Assembly: GCA_030683005.1 (NCBI GenBank)
Contig: JAUXMY010000032.1
Span: forward strand, 62,001-126,000
DNA: 64,000 nt
Direction: 5' to 3'
DNA from: Caulobacter sp.
Lineage (GTDB): Bacteria; Pseudomonadota; Alphaproteobacteria; Caulobacterales; Caulobacteraceae
Below are positions 16,929-25,525 of the stretch, piece by piece (within the stretch, counting starts at the first letter, position 1; each line of letters starts with the position of its first letter). The notes below the pieces were generated by a model. That model had not been told where the DNA came from and did not search any database. It saw nothing but the letters and a program-made list of their open reading frames with translations. The position numbers and the translations under genes are program-made.

Positions 16929-18308
16929 CTACGCGAATCGCGTCTTCAGCATCGCGTAGAGCGCCCGGATCGCCTGGGCCTCGCCGCCGACCGGATGGCC
17001 CGGGCGGCTCTTCGGGTTCCAGGCGAAGATGTCCAGGTGCACCCAGCTGCCGGCTGCCGGGGCGAAGCGCTTGAGGAACAGGCCGGCGGTGATCGACCCG
17101 GCCTGGGCCCAGCCGTCGGGATCGTTCTTCAGATCCGCCACATCGCCGTCCAGCGCCTCGTCGTAGCCCGGCCACAGCGGCAGCCGCCACAGCGGGTCGG
17201 CGACCGCCCTTGAGGCCTGGGCGATGTCATCGGCCAACTGATCGTCATCGGTGAAGAACGGGATCACCTGCGGCCCCAGCGCGATACGGGCCGCGCCGGT
17301 CAGGGTGGCCAGGTCGATGGTCAGCACCGGCTCCAGCTCCCCGGCCCGGGTCAGGGCGTCCGACAGGATCAGACGGCCCTCGGCGTCGGTGTTGCCGACC
17401 TCCACGGTCAGGCCCTTGCGGGTGTCCAGCACATCGCCCGGCCGCATGGCGTCGCCGCTGATCGCGTTCTCGACCGCCGGGATCAGCACGGCCACCCGGA
17501 TCGGCAGCTTCGCCGCCATCAGCATCCGTCCGAGCGCCAGGGCGTGGGCCGCCCCGCCCATGTCCTTCTTCATGTTGCGCATGCCGGCCGAGGGCTTGAT
17601 GTCCAGGCCGCCGGTGTCGAACACCACGCCCTTGCCGACAATGGCGACCAGCGGCCTGTCGGCCTCGCCCCATTGCATCTCGATCATCCGGGGCGCGCGG
17701 GCCGGGTCAGCGGCGCGGCCGACGGCGTGCACCGAGGGATAGCCCTCCGCCAGCAGCGCCTCGCCAGTGATGACGCTGAAGCTGGCGCCGTGCCGCTCGG
17801 CGATCTCACGGGCGATGGTCTCGATCTGCAGCGGGCCCATGTCGTTGGCCGGGGTGTTGACCATGTCCCTGGCCAGGGCGCAGGCGTGGGCGATCTCGCG
17901 AATCTCGGCGATGTCGACGCTGGCCGGCACGAGCAGCCGGGCGCGCCTCTCGCGCTTCTTGCGGTAACGGTCGAAGCCGTAGCCGCCCAGCGCGAAGGCC
18001 AGGGCGATCTGGGCCGCGTCCAGCCGGTCCGGCGCGCTCTCGATGCGGTAGTCGCCGGCCGGCAGGCGGGCGGGCAGGGCGCGGAAGGCCATGGCCTCGA
18101 CCCGGGCCGCATCACCGACGCCGAACAGCACCCTGGCCGTTCTGCCGTCGGCGTCCGGGACCGCGAGAACCTGGCCGGTCTTGCCCTTGAACTCGGCGGC
18201 CGCGGCCAGCCCCTGTTCGAAGGCGGACAGGCCGTCCAGCGCCCCCTCGGCGACGCAGACGACGGGGATGGTCTCGCCCTCGGGGGCGGTCAGCAGGACT
18301 TCGGTCAT
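16929..18308 (-). CDS. M17 family leucyl aminopeptidase
   Basis: 459 residues. Two-zinc cytosolic aminopeptidase that releases N-terminal residues. Metal and catalytic residues are visible: KGVVFDTGGLDIKPS (Lys226, Asp231, catalytic Lys238), KKDMGGAA (Asp249) and NTDAEGRL (Asp308, Glu310, catalytic Arg312). The N-terminal domain (1-130) is short for PepA, as in the PepB-like/alphaproteobacterial subgroup. Convergent with the cytochrome c gene, divergent from the TPR gene. Confidence 0.93.
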   Translation of the reverse strand: MTEVLLTAPEGETIPVVCVAEGALDGLSAFEQGLAAAAEFKGKTGQVLAVPDADGRTARVLFGVGDAARVEAMAFRALPARLPAGDYRIESAPDRLDAAQIALAFALGGYGFDRYRKKRERRARLLVPASVDIAEIREIAHACALARDMVNTPANDMGPLQIETIAREIAERHGASFSVITGEALLAEGYPSVHAVGRAADPARAPRMIEMQWGEADRPLVAIVGKGVVFDTGGLDIKPSAGMRNMKKDMGGAAHALALGRMLMAAKLPIRVAVLIPAVENAISGDAMRPGDVLDTRKGLTVEVGNTDAEGRLILSDALTRAGELEPVLTIDLATLTGAARIALGPQVIPFFTDDDQLADDIAQASRAVADPLWRLPLWPGYDEALDGDVADLKNDPDGWAQAGSITAGLFLKRFAPAAGSWVHLDIFAWNPKSRPGHPVGGEAQAIRALYAMLKTRFA

Positions 18309-18398
18309 GGTTCGGGTCGGGGCTCGATTTTATGCTTAACGATTCCTTGAGCCGCGTCGCGGAAGCTTAGGTTCGATCTCCGCAAAGGCTCGCCTCCC

Positions 18399-19217
18399 AT
18401 GTGTCGCACGCCGGCCCTCGCCGCAACAGTCCTGGCCCTCCTCGCCACGCCAGCCTTGGCCGCCGAACCGGTCAAACCGCAGGCCGCCGCCGCCTCCGCC
18501 GCCGCTTCGCCGGCGCGGGCCAAGGCCGGCGTCCAGCAACGGGCCGAGGCCGCCCGCATGGACCCGCTGGCCCGCGCCGCCTTCTGGGGTCGTGAGCTGG
18601 AGACCGACGGCCGCGATATCGAGGCCGCCGTCGGCCTGTCCCGCGCCCTTCGCCAGCTCGACCGCGCCGACGAAGCCGCGGACGTTGCGGGTCGCGGCCT
18701 GATCGTCGCGCCGGATCACTACGAGCTGCTCATGGAATCGGCCCGCGCCTGGATCGCCAAGGGCCAGGGCTTCTATGCCGTCGACCCGGCGAAAAAGGCG
18801 CAGGCGATCGCGCCGCGCGACTGGCGCCCCGTCGCCCTGCTGGCCGTCGCCATGGAGCAGACCGGCCGCGACGCCGAGGCCCTGGGCTATCACCAGCAGG
18901 CGCTGGCGCTGGGGCCGAACGAGGCCGGCGCGATCTCCAACCTGGCCATGTACTACGCCGCCCGGGGCGAGCTGCCGAAGGCCGAGCAGCTGCTCCGCGT
19001 CGCCGCCGGTTCCTCGAGCGCAGACGCCCGGGTGCGCCAGAACCTGGCGCTGGTCGTCGGTCTGCAGGGCCGGCTGGCCGAGGCCGAGCAACTGGCCCGC
19101 CAGGACCTGCCGCCCGACCAGGTGAGCAACAACCTCGCCTGGCTCAAGGCCGCCACCGAACGCGCGCCCGACGGCCAGGCCCGCTCCTGGGGCTCGGTGA
19201 CGGGCGGCGGACAGTAA
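18399..19217 (+). CDS. exported TPR protein, TadD-like
   Basis: 272 residues with a signal peptide (about 1-22, ending ALAAEP) and at least four tetratricopeptide repeats between residues 65 and 250 (EAAVGLSRALRQLDRADEAA, LGYHQQALALGPNEAGAIS, NLAMYYAARGELPKAEQLL). The pattern resembles TadD of Flp pilus systems, but no other tad genes are nearby, so the function is open. A periplasmic scaffold is the likely role. Confidence 0.75.
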   Translation: MCRTPALAATVLALLATPALAAEPVKPQAAAASAAASPARAKAGVQQRAEAARMDPLARAAFWGRELETDGRDIEAAVGLSRALRQLDRADEAADVAGRGLIVAPDHYELLMESARAWIAKGQGFYAVDPAKKAQAIAPRDWRPVALLAVAMEQTGRDAEALGYHQQALALGPNEAGAISNLAMYYAARGELPKAEQLLRVAAGSSSADARVRQNLALVVGLQGRLAEAEQLARQDLPPDQVSNNLAWLKAATERAPDGQARSWGSVTGGGQ

Positions 19218-19249
19218 GCGCGCTCTCCGTCAGATGAGCGGAGTGGGGC

Positions 19250-19278
19250 TGGACGCTGCGGGCGCACACCGCTATACG
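19250..19278 (+). promoter_or_regulatory. probable purA promoter
   Basis: TGGACG (19250-19255), a 17-base spacer and TATACG (19273-19278). This predicts a start near 19285 and a leader of about 100 nt before purA. Confidence 0.5.
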
Positions 19279-19385
19279 CCGCCCCGGCTGCCGCGACGCG
19301 GCCCACAACTGATCCCAAGTCCACGCGCCGAGGAGCCTGTCGAAGGGCGCGCTGGATCGTCCCGGCAGGCGGGAGGATCGTATCC

Positions 19386-20672
19386 ATGGCCAATGTGACC
19401 GTTGTCGGCGCCCAGTGGGGCGATGAGGGCAAGGGCAAGATCGTCGACTGGCTGAGCAACCGCGCCGACGTGGTCGTGCGGTTCCAGGGCGGCCACAACG
19501 CCGGCCATACGCTGGTGGTCGACGGCAAGGTCTACAAGCTGGCCCTGCTGCCCTCCGGCGTCGTGCAGGGTAAGCTGTCGGTGATCGGCAACGGCGTCGT
19601 TGTCGATCCCTGGCACCTGCTGGGCGAGATCGAGAAGATCGCCGAGCAGGGCGTGGTCATCGGCCCCGACCTGCTGGTGCTGGCCGACAACGCCTGCCTG
19701 ATCCTGCCCCTGCACAAGGACCTGGACCAGGCCCGCGAGGCCGCCTCGACCCAGAAGATCGGCACCACCGGCCGCGGCATCGGCCCCGCCTACGAGGACA
19801 AGGTCGGCCGCCGCGCCATCCGCGTCGCCGACCTCGCCGATCCCGAGGCGCTGGCGGCCAAGATCGACCGCCTGCTCGCCCACCACGGCGCGCTGCGCAA
19901 GGGCCTGGGCCTGCCGGACGCCGACGGCGCGAGCCTGCTGGCCCAGCTGCTCGAGCTGGCCCCGAAGATCCTGCCCTACGCCCAGCCGGCCTGGCGGTTG
20001 CTGGACCAGGCCTACCGCGACGGCCGCCGGATCCTGTTCGAAGGCGCCCAGGGCGCCCTGCTCGACGTCGACCATGGCACCTATCCGTTCGTGACCTCGT
20101 CCAACACCGTGGCCGGCCAGGCCGCCGCCGGGTCCGGCATGGGCCCGCGCGGTCCCGGCTACGTGCTGGGCATCGTCAAGGCCTACACCACCCGCGTGGG
20201 CGAAGGCCCGTTCGCCGCCGAGCTGAACGACGAGGTCGGCCAGCACCTGGCCACCGTCGGCCGCGAGGTGGGGACCAACACCGGCCGGGGCCGCCGCTGC
20301 GGCTGGTTCGACGCGGTGCTCGTGCGCCAGTCGGTGGCCATCAACGGCATCGCCGGCATCGCCCTGACCAAGCTGGACGTGCTCGACGGGCTCAAGACCC
20401 TGAAAATCTGCGTCGGCTACGACATCAACGGCAAGATCTTCGACTACCTGCCGGCCGGCATGCGCGACCAGGCGGCGGCGCGGCCGATCTACGAGGAGAT
20501 GGACGGCTGGACCGAGAGCACCGCCGGCGTCCGCACCTTCCGTGACCTGAACGCCAACGCCATCAAGTACGTGCGGCGCATCGAGGAGCTGATCGGCGCG
20601 CCGGTCGCCCTGCTGTCGACCAGTCCGGAGCGCGACGACACCATCCTGATGCGGGATCCGTTCCAGGGTTGA
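19386..20672 (+). CDS. purA: adenylosuccinate synthetase
   Basis: 428 residues. GTP-dependent ligation of IMP and aspartate, first step from IMP to AMP. Motifs: [16 protein letters not shown], the IMP loop [27 protein letters not shown], and [10 protein letters not shown] with the Asp-binding loop. ATG 19386 has GGGAGGA at 19371-19377. Normal length. Followed on the same strand by two genes of unclear function. Confidence 0.97.
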   Translation: MANVTVVGAQWGDEGKGKIVDWLSNRADVVVRFQGGHNAGHTLVVDGKVYKLALLPSGVVQGKLSVIGNGVVVDPWHLLGEIEKIAEQGVVIGPDLLVLADNACLILPLHKDLDQAREAASTQKIGTTGRGIGPAYEDKVGRRAIRVADLADPEALAAKIDRLLAHHGALRKGLGLPDADGASLLAQLLELAPKILPYAQPAWRLLDQAYRDGRRILFEGAQGALLDVDHGTYPFVTSSNTVAGQAAAGSGMGPRGPGYVLGIVKAYTTRVGEGPFAAELNDEVGQHLATVGREVGTNTGRGRRCGWFDAVLVRQSVAINGIAGIALTKLDVLDGLKTLKICVGYDINGKIFDYLPAGMRDQAAARPIYEEMDGWTESTAGVRTFRDLNANAIKYVRRIEELIGAPVALLSTSPERDDTILMRDPFQG

Positions 20673-20761
20673 GTCGGTTGGCATAACCTCGTTCCGGGTT
20701 AGCGATTGCTTATCACCTGATCCCCTAAACCCTTGCGCAGTAAGGGTTGGGGAGGATCAGC

Positions 20762-21901
20762 GTGCTGGCGAGACGCAGGAGAGGACCGGCGGGCAACGCC
20801 GACCGCTCGTCGCGCAGCCTGCGCGCGCTGGAACGCACCGCCTCGACCAGCCGGGTGCTCAACCTGCTGGCCATCGCGAGCCGCCACGGCGCCCGCGAGG
20901 ACTGGGAAGCGCAGCCGCTGTTCCGCAATCGCGTCCTGAACGCCTCGATGCTGCTCAAGCACCGGCTGCGGGCCGACGAGACCTACCTGTTCGACGACTA
21001 CAGGACCTCGGCCACCAAGATCATCATCCCGTTCGAGCGCAGCGACCTGGCGCTGGGCGGGCAGTCGTTCTTCGTCGGCCAGCGCGGCTGGCTGGATCTG
21101 CTGCGCGAGGCCTGCGCCGACAGCCGCTCCCTCGACCACGACGTCGGCGTGCTGAAGCTGATGGACCGGCTGCCGTCGCTGGACCCGTTCCTGCTGCGCG
21201 AGCACCTGCGCCGGCACGGCCACAGCGTCGCCGCCTGCTACTTCGCCATCTCGCCCGCCGACCTGGAGGCGATGCACGGCTACGTCTCGCTGCAGGTCGA
21301 GGAACTGATCCGGCTGGCCTACAGCAACGCCGACGCCAGCTCGGCGGCCTACACGGCCCGCCTTGTCCAGGCCCTGCTGTCGACCGAGGTCGACGAGCGG
21401 CTGGAACCCCTGCGCGCCACCCTGATGCTCGAGGGCGAGGACTTCCGCGAGGGCGTCTTCAGCTGGAAGGGCTTCCTCTACTACAAATGGATGCTGACCA
21501 CGCTCCGGCCGCAGCTCAAGGCCGTGGCCGCCGAGATCGGCAGCCTCGTGGTGTCGGGGCCCCGCGACGTGGAGACCGGCATGTACCTGGACGCCGCCCG
21601 CCGCCGGCTACGCACGGCCATCGCCGGACAGCAGAAGCAGGTCAACCGGTCGCTGGAGGTCTATGACGCCGCCTTCGCCGGTCTGACGCGCAAGGGCGAG
21701 CCGCTGGCGTTCCGCAACTTCCTGCTCGATGCGCCGCGCATGTTCCTGTCGCTGGGCGAGAAGGTCGGGGCCGCCTCCCATATCGCCAGCTTCTGGCGCT
21801 ATCGCTTCCCGGCCGGCCGGCCGCCGACCGGTCCGGTCGACGAGGTTGTCGACATCTTCCAGGATTTCGAGGCCAGCCTGGGCGAGTCCCTCCCCATCTG
21901 A
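20762..21901 (+). CDS. hypothetical protein
   Basis: 379 residues. GTG 20762 is chosen because GGGGAGGA lies 6 bases upstream; no ATG is near. I recognise no family. The sequence is mostly predicted alpha-helical and soluble, with a basic N-terminus (LARRRRGPAG) and conserved-looking blocks such as TKIIIPFERSDLALGGQSFF, GVFSWKGFLYYKWML and SFWRYRFPAGRPP. Codon use matches its neighbours, so it does not look recently transferred. It precedes a receiver-like protein by 68 bases on the same strand, suggesting a shared regulatory or cell-cycle role, but nothing shows this directly. Confidence 0.75.
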   Translation: MLARRRRGPAGNADRSSRSLRALERTASTSRVLNLLAIASRHGAREDWEAQPLFRNRVLNASMLLKHRLRADETYLFDDYRTSATKIIIPFERSDLALGGQSFFVGQRGWLDLLREACADSRSLDHDVGVLKLMDRLPSLDPFLLREHLRRHGHSVAACYFAISPADLEAMHGYVSLQVEELIRLAYSNADASSAAYTARLVQALLSTEVDERLEPLRATLMLEGEDFREGVFSWKGFLYYKWMLTTLRPQLKAVAAEIGSLVVSGPRDVETGMYLDAARRRLRTAIAGQQKQVNRSLEVYDAAFAGLTRKGEPLAFRNFLLDAPRMFLSLGEKVGAASHIASFWRYRFPAGRPPTGPVDEVVDIFQDFEASLGESLPI

Positions 21902-21969
21902 CGTCGTCAAGGCGATCTTTACCGAGTCCGCGCGACACTCACCACCGAATCGACCCGAGGCGCACCGCC

Positions 21970-22776
21970 GTGCTTGACGAACAGAGGCTCTTCCAGAAGC
22001 TGGCCCCGAAGCTCCAGAAGGTGCTGGTGGTGGATCCAGCCCCCGTGAGCGTCAAGCTGCTGACCGAGCTCCTGCGCACTATCAATGGCGGGGCCGGCCA
22101 GGTCTGGTCCGCGCCGAACGAGGCCAAGGCCATGCAGATGGTCCAGCTCGTCGATCCGCAACTGATCTTTCTCGAGCATTCCGGCCCCGGCCTGGACGGC
22201 GCCCGGCTGACCCGCCTGATCCGCCGCAGCGACTTCGCCTGCCGCGAGGCGCCGGTGATCATGGTCACGGGCGAGGCCACCGCCGCCGCCATCCTGGGGG
22301 CCCGCGACGCCGGGGTGCATGAGTTCCTGCGCAAGCCCTACACGATGAAGGACCTGCTGCGCCGGCTGGAGGCCGTGTCGCTGAAGCCGCGCGACTGGGT
22401 CGAGGCGGTGCAGTACGTCGGCCCCGACCGCCGCCGCTTCAACTCGGCGGAGTACGCCGGCCCGCGCAAGCGCAAGAGCGACGTCGACACCACCTCCGAC
22501 GCGGCGCGCATGCTGCAGGCGCTGAAGATCGTTCGCGCCGCCGCCGGCTCGCTGAAGACCGACTGGGCCCAGGCCCGCCGCGCGCTGCTGGCCCAGGCCG
22601 CCATGCTGCACAAGGTCGGACAGTCCTCGGCCAATCCGGGCCTCGCCGAAGCCGCCGCTGCCCTGACCCGCGAACTGCCCGCCGAGGGCCAGCCGAACTG
22701 GCGCGCGCTGGAGGCGTCGATCATCGCCGTCCTGCAGTACATGCCAAAGGACGCGGCGGCCTCGAAGGCGGCTTAG
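21970..22776 (+). CDS. receiver-domain protein with Glu at the phosphorylation site
   Basis: 268 residues, GTG start. Residues 15-130 form a CheY-like receiver: VLVVDPAP (acidic pocket reduced), LIFLEHSGPGLDGARL where the phospho-acceptor Asp is Glu69, VIMVTGEAT with the conserved Thr, and FLRKPYTMKDLL with the conserved Lys-Pro. The Asp-to-Glu change makes phosphorylation unlikely and may mimic the active state. The C-terminal half has a GPDRRRFNS / AGPRKRKSD motif found after receiver domains in some alphaproteobacterial proteins, then a helical, Ala-rich segment. No DNA-binding domain is seen. A terminator lies between it and the converging rpoH. Confidence 0.8.
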   Translation: MLDEQRLFQKLAPKLQKVLVVDPAPVSVKLLTELLRTINGGAGQVWSAPNEAKAMQMVQLVDPQLIFLEHSGPGLDGARLTRLIRRSDFACREAPVIMVTGEATAAAILGARDAGVHEFLRKPYTMKDLLRRLEAVSLKPRDWVEAVQYVGPDRRRFNSAEYAGPRKRKSDVDTTSDAARMLQALKIVRAAAGSLKTDWAQARRALLAQAAMLHKVGQSSANPGLAEAAAALTRELPAEGQPNWRALEASIIAVLQYMPKDAAASKAA

Positions 22777-22784
22777 GTCGCCAA

Positions 22785-22818
22785 AGAAAAAGGGCGCGGC
22801 CGTGACGACCGCGCCCAG
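22785..22818 (-). terminator. intrinsic terminator of rpoH
   Basis: Stem GGGCGCGG/CCGCGCCC. Read on the minus strand it is followed by CTTTTTCTTT, so it ends rpoH transcription; the reverse side has no T-run. Confidence 0.8.
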
Positions 22819-22845
22819 TCCGGACTGGCGAAAGTCTGGATCGAA

Positions 22846-23733
22846 TCAGGCCTCGACGAGGTTCCGCTCAAGGGCGGCGGCGCGCATGGTCTTCTGCAGC
22901 TTCTCGAACGCGCGGACCTCGATCTGACGCACCCGCTCGCGGCTGACGCCGTACTCTGTGGCCAGGTCCTCGAGGGTGGTCGGGTTATCCTTCAGCCGGC
23001 GTTCGGTGAGGATGTGCTTCTCGCGGTCGGTCAGTTCGGCCATGGCCTCTTGCAGGAGGCCCATACGCAGCGAGCGCTCTTCCTCCTCGGCGACCACGGT
23101 CTCCTGGCTGACGGCGTTGTCGTCGGCGAGCCAGTCCTGCCACTCGCTCTCGCCGTCGGCGCGCATCGGCGCGTTCAGCGAGGCGTCGCCGCCGCTGAGG
23201 CGGCGGTTCATCGAGATGACCTCTTCCTCGTGCACGCCCAGCTTGGTGGCGATGGTCGTGACGTGCTCGGGCAGCAGGTCGCCTTCCTCGAAGGCGCTGA
23301 TCTGGCTCTTGGCCTTGCGCAGGTTGAAGAACAGCTTCTTCTGCGCCGCGGTGGTGCCCATCTTCACGAGCGACCAGCTGCGCAGGATGTATTCCTGGAT
23401 CGAGGCGCGGATCCACCACATGGCGTAGGTGGCCAGGCGGAAGCCCTTGTCCGGTTCGAACTTCTTCACGGCCTGCATCAGGCCGACGTTGCCCTCGGAG
23501 ATCACCTCGCCGATCGGCAGGCCGTAGCCGCGGTAGCCCATGGCGATCTTGGCCACCAGGCGCAGGTGGCTGGTGACCATCTTGTGGGCGGCCTCGGAAT
23601 CCTGATGCTCCTTCCAGCGCTGGGCGAGCATGAACTCCTCGTCCTTGGCCAGCATGGGGAACTTGCGGATCTCGGTCAGGTAGCGCGACAGGCCGCCGTC
23701 CGGCGTCATCACGGCTAGGGAGGTTGTGGCCAT
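22846..23733 (-). CDS. rpoH: RNA polymerase sigma-32 factor
   Basis: 295 residues. Heat-shock sigma factor. Region 2 (SHLRLVAKIAMGYRGYGLP, IGEVISEGNVGLMQAVKKFE, FRLATYAMWWIRASIQEYIL), the RpoH box (QKKLFFNLRKAK), and region 4 HTH (TLEDLATEYGVSRERVRQIE). The upstream 207 bases contain CTTGAA on the same strand and a TGGCCTTTcAAAGGCCA palindrome (23819-23835), but a full sigma-32 promoter could not be assigned. Confidence 0.95.
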   Translation of the reverse strand: MATTSLAVMTPDGGLSRYLTEIRKFPMLAKDEEFMLAQRWKEHQDSEAAHKMVTSHLRLVAKIAMGYRGYGLPIGEVISEGNVGLMQAVKKFEPDKGFRLATYAMWWIRASIQEYILRSWSLVKMGTTAAQKKLFFNLRKAKSQISAFEEGDLLPEHVTTIATKLGVHEEEVISMNRRLSGGDASLNAPMRADGESEWQDWLADDNAVSQETVVAEEEERSLRMGLLQEAMAELTDREKHILTERRLKDNPTTLEDLATEYGVSRERVRQIEVRAFEKLQKTMRAAALERNLVEA

Positions 23734-23940
23734 CGAGATCTATCCCCTTCGTACTTCAGCGGACCGGCACACAAACCACGCCGTCCGCCCCCTTCAAGTT
23801 CCACATAGGAAGCCGAAATGGCCTTTCAAAGGCCAGTGACCGATTTGTAATCCCTGACTGTGGCGCTCGGGTATCGAGATTGTGTCGGTGGGTTGTCAGA
23901 AAAGATGCACTGCTTCGTGTCCTCTGCCCCGGCAAAGGCC

Positions 23941-24978
23941 TCACAGTCCCGCCAGCAGGTCCTCCAGCACCCGCATGTCGGCGGGCGGCGGCGTCTCGAA
24001 GCGCATCGTCTCGCCGGTGATCGGGTGGACGAAGCCGAGCACGGCGGCGTGCAGGGCCTGGCGGGTCAGGCCGGCGGTCGCCATCGCCTCGCGCACCGGC
24101 TGGGCCGGCGGGCCCGAGCCGTAGGCGGGATCGCCCAGGCACGGCGAGCCCTTGCTGGCCATATGGACGCGGATCTGGTGGGTGCGGCCGGTCTCCAGCG
24201 TGCAGGCGACCCGCGCGGCCGGATACGGGTCGCCGAGTCTCTTTGGTGTGCCGAACAGCTTCTCCACGACGTAGTGGGTCACTGCGTGGCGGCCGCCGCT
24301 GCGGAGCACGGCCATCTTCTTGCGGTCACCCGCCGAGCGCCCGATCTGGCTCTCGATCGTTCCTTTGTTGGGCAGCGGCGCGCCGCGGGTCAGGGCGATG
24401 TAGACTCGCTCGATGTCGTGGGCGGCGAACAGCGCCGACAGGCCCTGGTGGGCCGCGTCGGTCTTGGCCGCGACCATGACGCCGCTGGTGTCCTTGTCGA
24501 GACGGTGGACGATGCCGGGCCGCGCCACGCCGCCGATGCCCGACAGGCTGCCTGCGCAATGGTGCAGCAGGGCGTTGACCAGGGTGCCGCTCTCGGTGCC
24601 CGGCCCCGGGTGGGCGGCCATGCCCGCCGGTTTGTCGAGAACGATCAGGTGCTGGTCCTCGAACAGCACGCTGAGCGGGATCGCTTCGGGCTGCGGTTCG
24701 GCCGGGGCCGGCGCGGGGATTAGGATCGTGTAGAGGCCCGCCCTGGCCTTGGACGAGGCGTCGGTGACCACCGACCCCGCAAAGGAGATCAATCCCTCGG
24801 CCATCAGCGCCTGGACGCGGCCGCGCGACAACTCCGCCGCATGTTCCGCCAGGGTCTTGTCCAGGCGACCGCCGGCCCCGTCGGGCGTGATCTCCACGAC
24901 CCGCACGCCAGGCGGGCCGGCGTCGAGGGGCTCGTCCTCGTCGAGAAGGGGATCGGAGAGGGACCCGGGCTCGCTCAC
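23941..24978 (-). CDS. rluD: 23S rRNA pseudouridine synthase, RluD family
   Basis: 345 residues from GTG 24978, which overlaps the TGA of the preceding ferritin-like gene (GTGA). S4 RNA-binding domain (RLDKTLAEHAAELSRGRVQALMAEG, about 35-60), then the RluA-type catalytic domain with GIVHRLDKDTSGVMV (catalytic Asp), RVACTLETGRTHQIRVHM and LTRQALHAAVLGF. RluD modifies U1911/1915/1917 in helix 69 of 23S rRNA; the exact RluD/RluC assignment rests on overall similarity. An N-terminal acidic extension precedes the S4 domain. Confidence 0.92.
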   Translation of the reverse strand: MSEPGSLSDPLLDEDEPLDAGPPGVRVVEITPDGAGGRLDKTLAEHAAELSRGRVQALMAEGLISFAGSVVTDASSKARAGLYTILIPAPAPAEPQPEAIPLSVLFEDQHLIVLDKPAGMAAHPGPGTESGTLVNALLHHCAGSLSGIGGVARPGIVHRLDKDTSGVMVAAKTDAAHQGLSALFAAHDIERVYIALTRGAPLPNKGTIESQIGRSAGDRKKMAVLRSGGRHAVTHYVVEKLFGTPKRLGDPYPAARVACTLETGRTHQIRVHMASKGSPCLGDPAYGSGPPAQPVREAMATAGLTRQALHAAVLGFVHPITGETMRFETPPPADMRVLEDLLAGL

Positions 24979-25286
24979 GCCTTGCCCGTCGCCTTTTCCT
25001 CGTGGCCGGTGATCGAGCCTTCCTTGAACAGGTACTCGCGCAGGTTCTTGTCGGTCTCCGGGTCGCTGCGGCGCAGCCACTCCAGCGCCATCGCCGCGTG
25101 CTCGAGCTCCTCGGCGGCGTTGTGCAGCAGGATGGCGCGCAGTTCCTCGTCCTCGCAGTCGTCGGCCCGCTGTCGGTACCAGTCGACGGCCTCCAGCTCC
25201 TCGATCAGCGAGGTGATGGCGTAGTGCTGCAGCAGGGTCTTGGGCTTCAGCTTCTCGCGGGGGACATGCAGGCCTTCGCTGGACAC
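24975..25286 (-). CDS. EncFtn-type (encapsulated ferritin-like) protein
   Basis: 103 residues, two helices. It matches the encapsulated ferritin family closely: SLIEELEAVDWYRQRAD and LLHNAAEELEHAAMALEWLR carry the ferroxidase ligands (Glu30, Glu60, His63) and the entry-site acids (Glu29, Glu32), plus the conserved Trp36. EncFtn forms a ring of ten with the iron centre at subunit interfaces. Odd: no encapsulin shell gene is next to it and the C-terminus (GHEEKATGKA) lacks an obvious encapsulin-targeting peptide. It is translationally coupled to rluD (4-base overlap). Confidence 0.8.
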   Translation of the reverse strand: MSSEGLHVPREKLKPKTLLQHYAITSLIEELEAVDWYRQRADDCEDEELRAILLHNAAEELEHAAMALEWLRRSDPETDKNLREYLFKEGSITGHEEKATGKA

Positions 25287-25463
25287 GGGATCTCCTCGGG
25301 TTCGGACGGGCGGACTCTACAGCCGCCCGCTGGCGAAGGCCTAGGTTCAATCGTCTCCGTGGCTTCAGGCGGCAGAGCCGCCACGCTCCTGGCCATTGTC
25401 ACGAACGTGAGGGAAGACCGTGACATCATCACCATCGGCCGGCGAGCCAGCCTTGCACTGGAC

Positions 25464-25495
25464 TGGCCGGAGCAGGCGTCGCACTGTTCCGGCCA
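25464..25495 (+). promoter_or_regulatory. hairpin in the phoD leader
   Basis: 8-bp perfect arms TGGCCGGA (25464-25471) and TCCGGCCA (25488-25495) with a 16-base loop, ending about 30 bases before the phoD start. Role unknown; no good Pho box was found in the gap. Confidence 0.35.
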
Positions 25496-25525
25496 ACCAG
25501 AACAATGATCGGGGAGGATCAGGGC

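Noticed and set aside
18399..19217. Part of a tad pilus locus
   Set aside because: The TPR protein resembles TadD, but no other tad/cpa gene is near.
23734..23940. Sigma-32 promoter of rpoH
   Set aside because: A CTTGAA is seen but no matching CCCCAT-type -10 at the proper distance.
25390..25430. Pho box before phoD
   Set aside because: GTCAC-like units occur, but the 11-base spacing and CTGTCAT-like halves required are absent; only a TCACG-AA-CGTGA inverted repeat is present.
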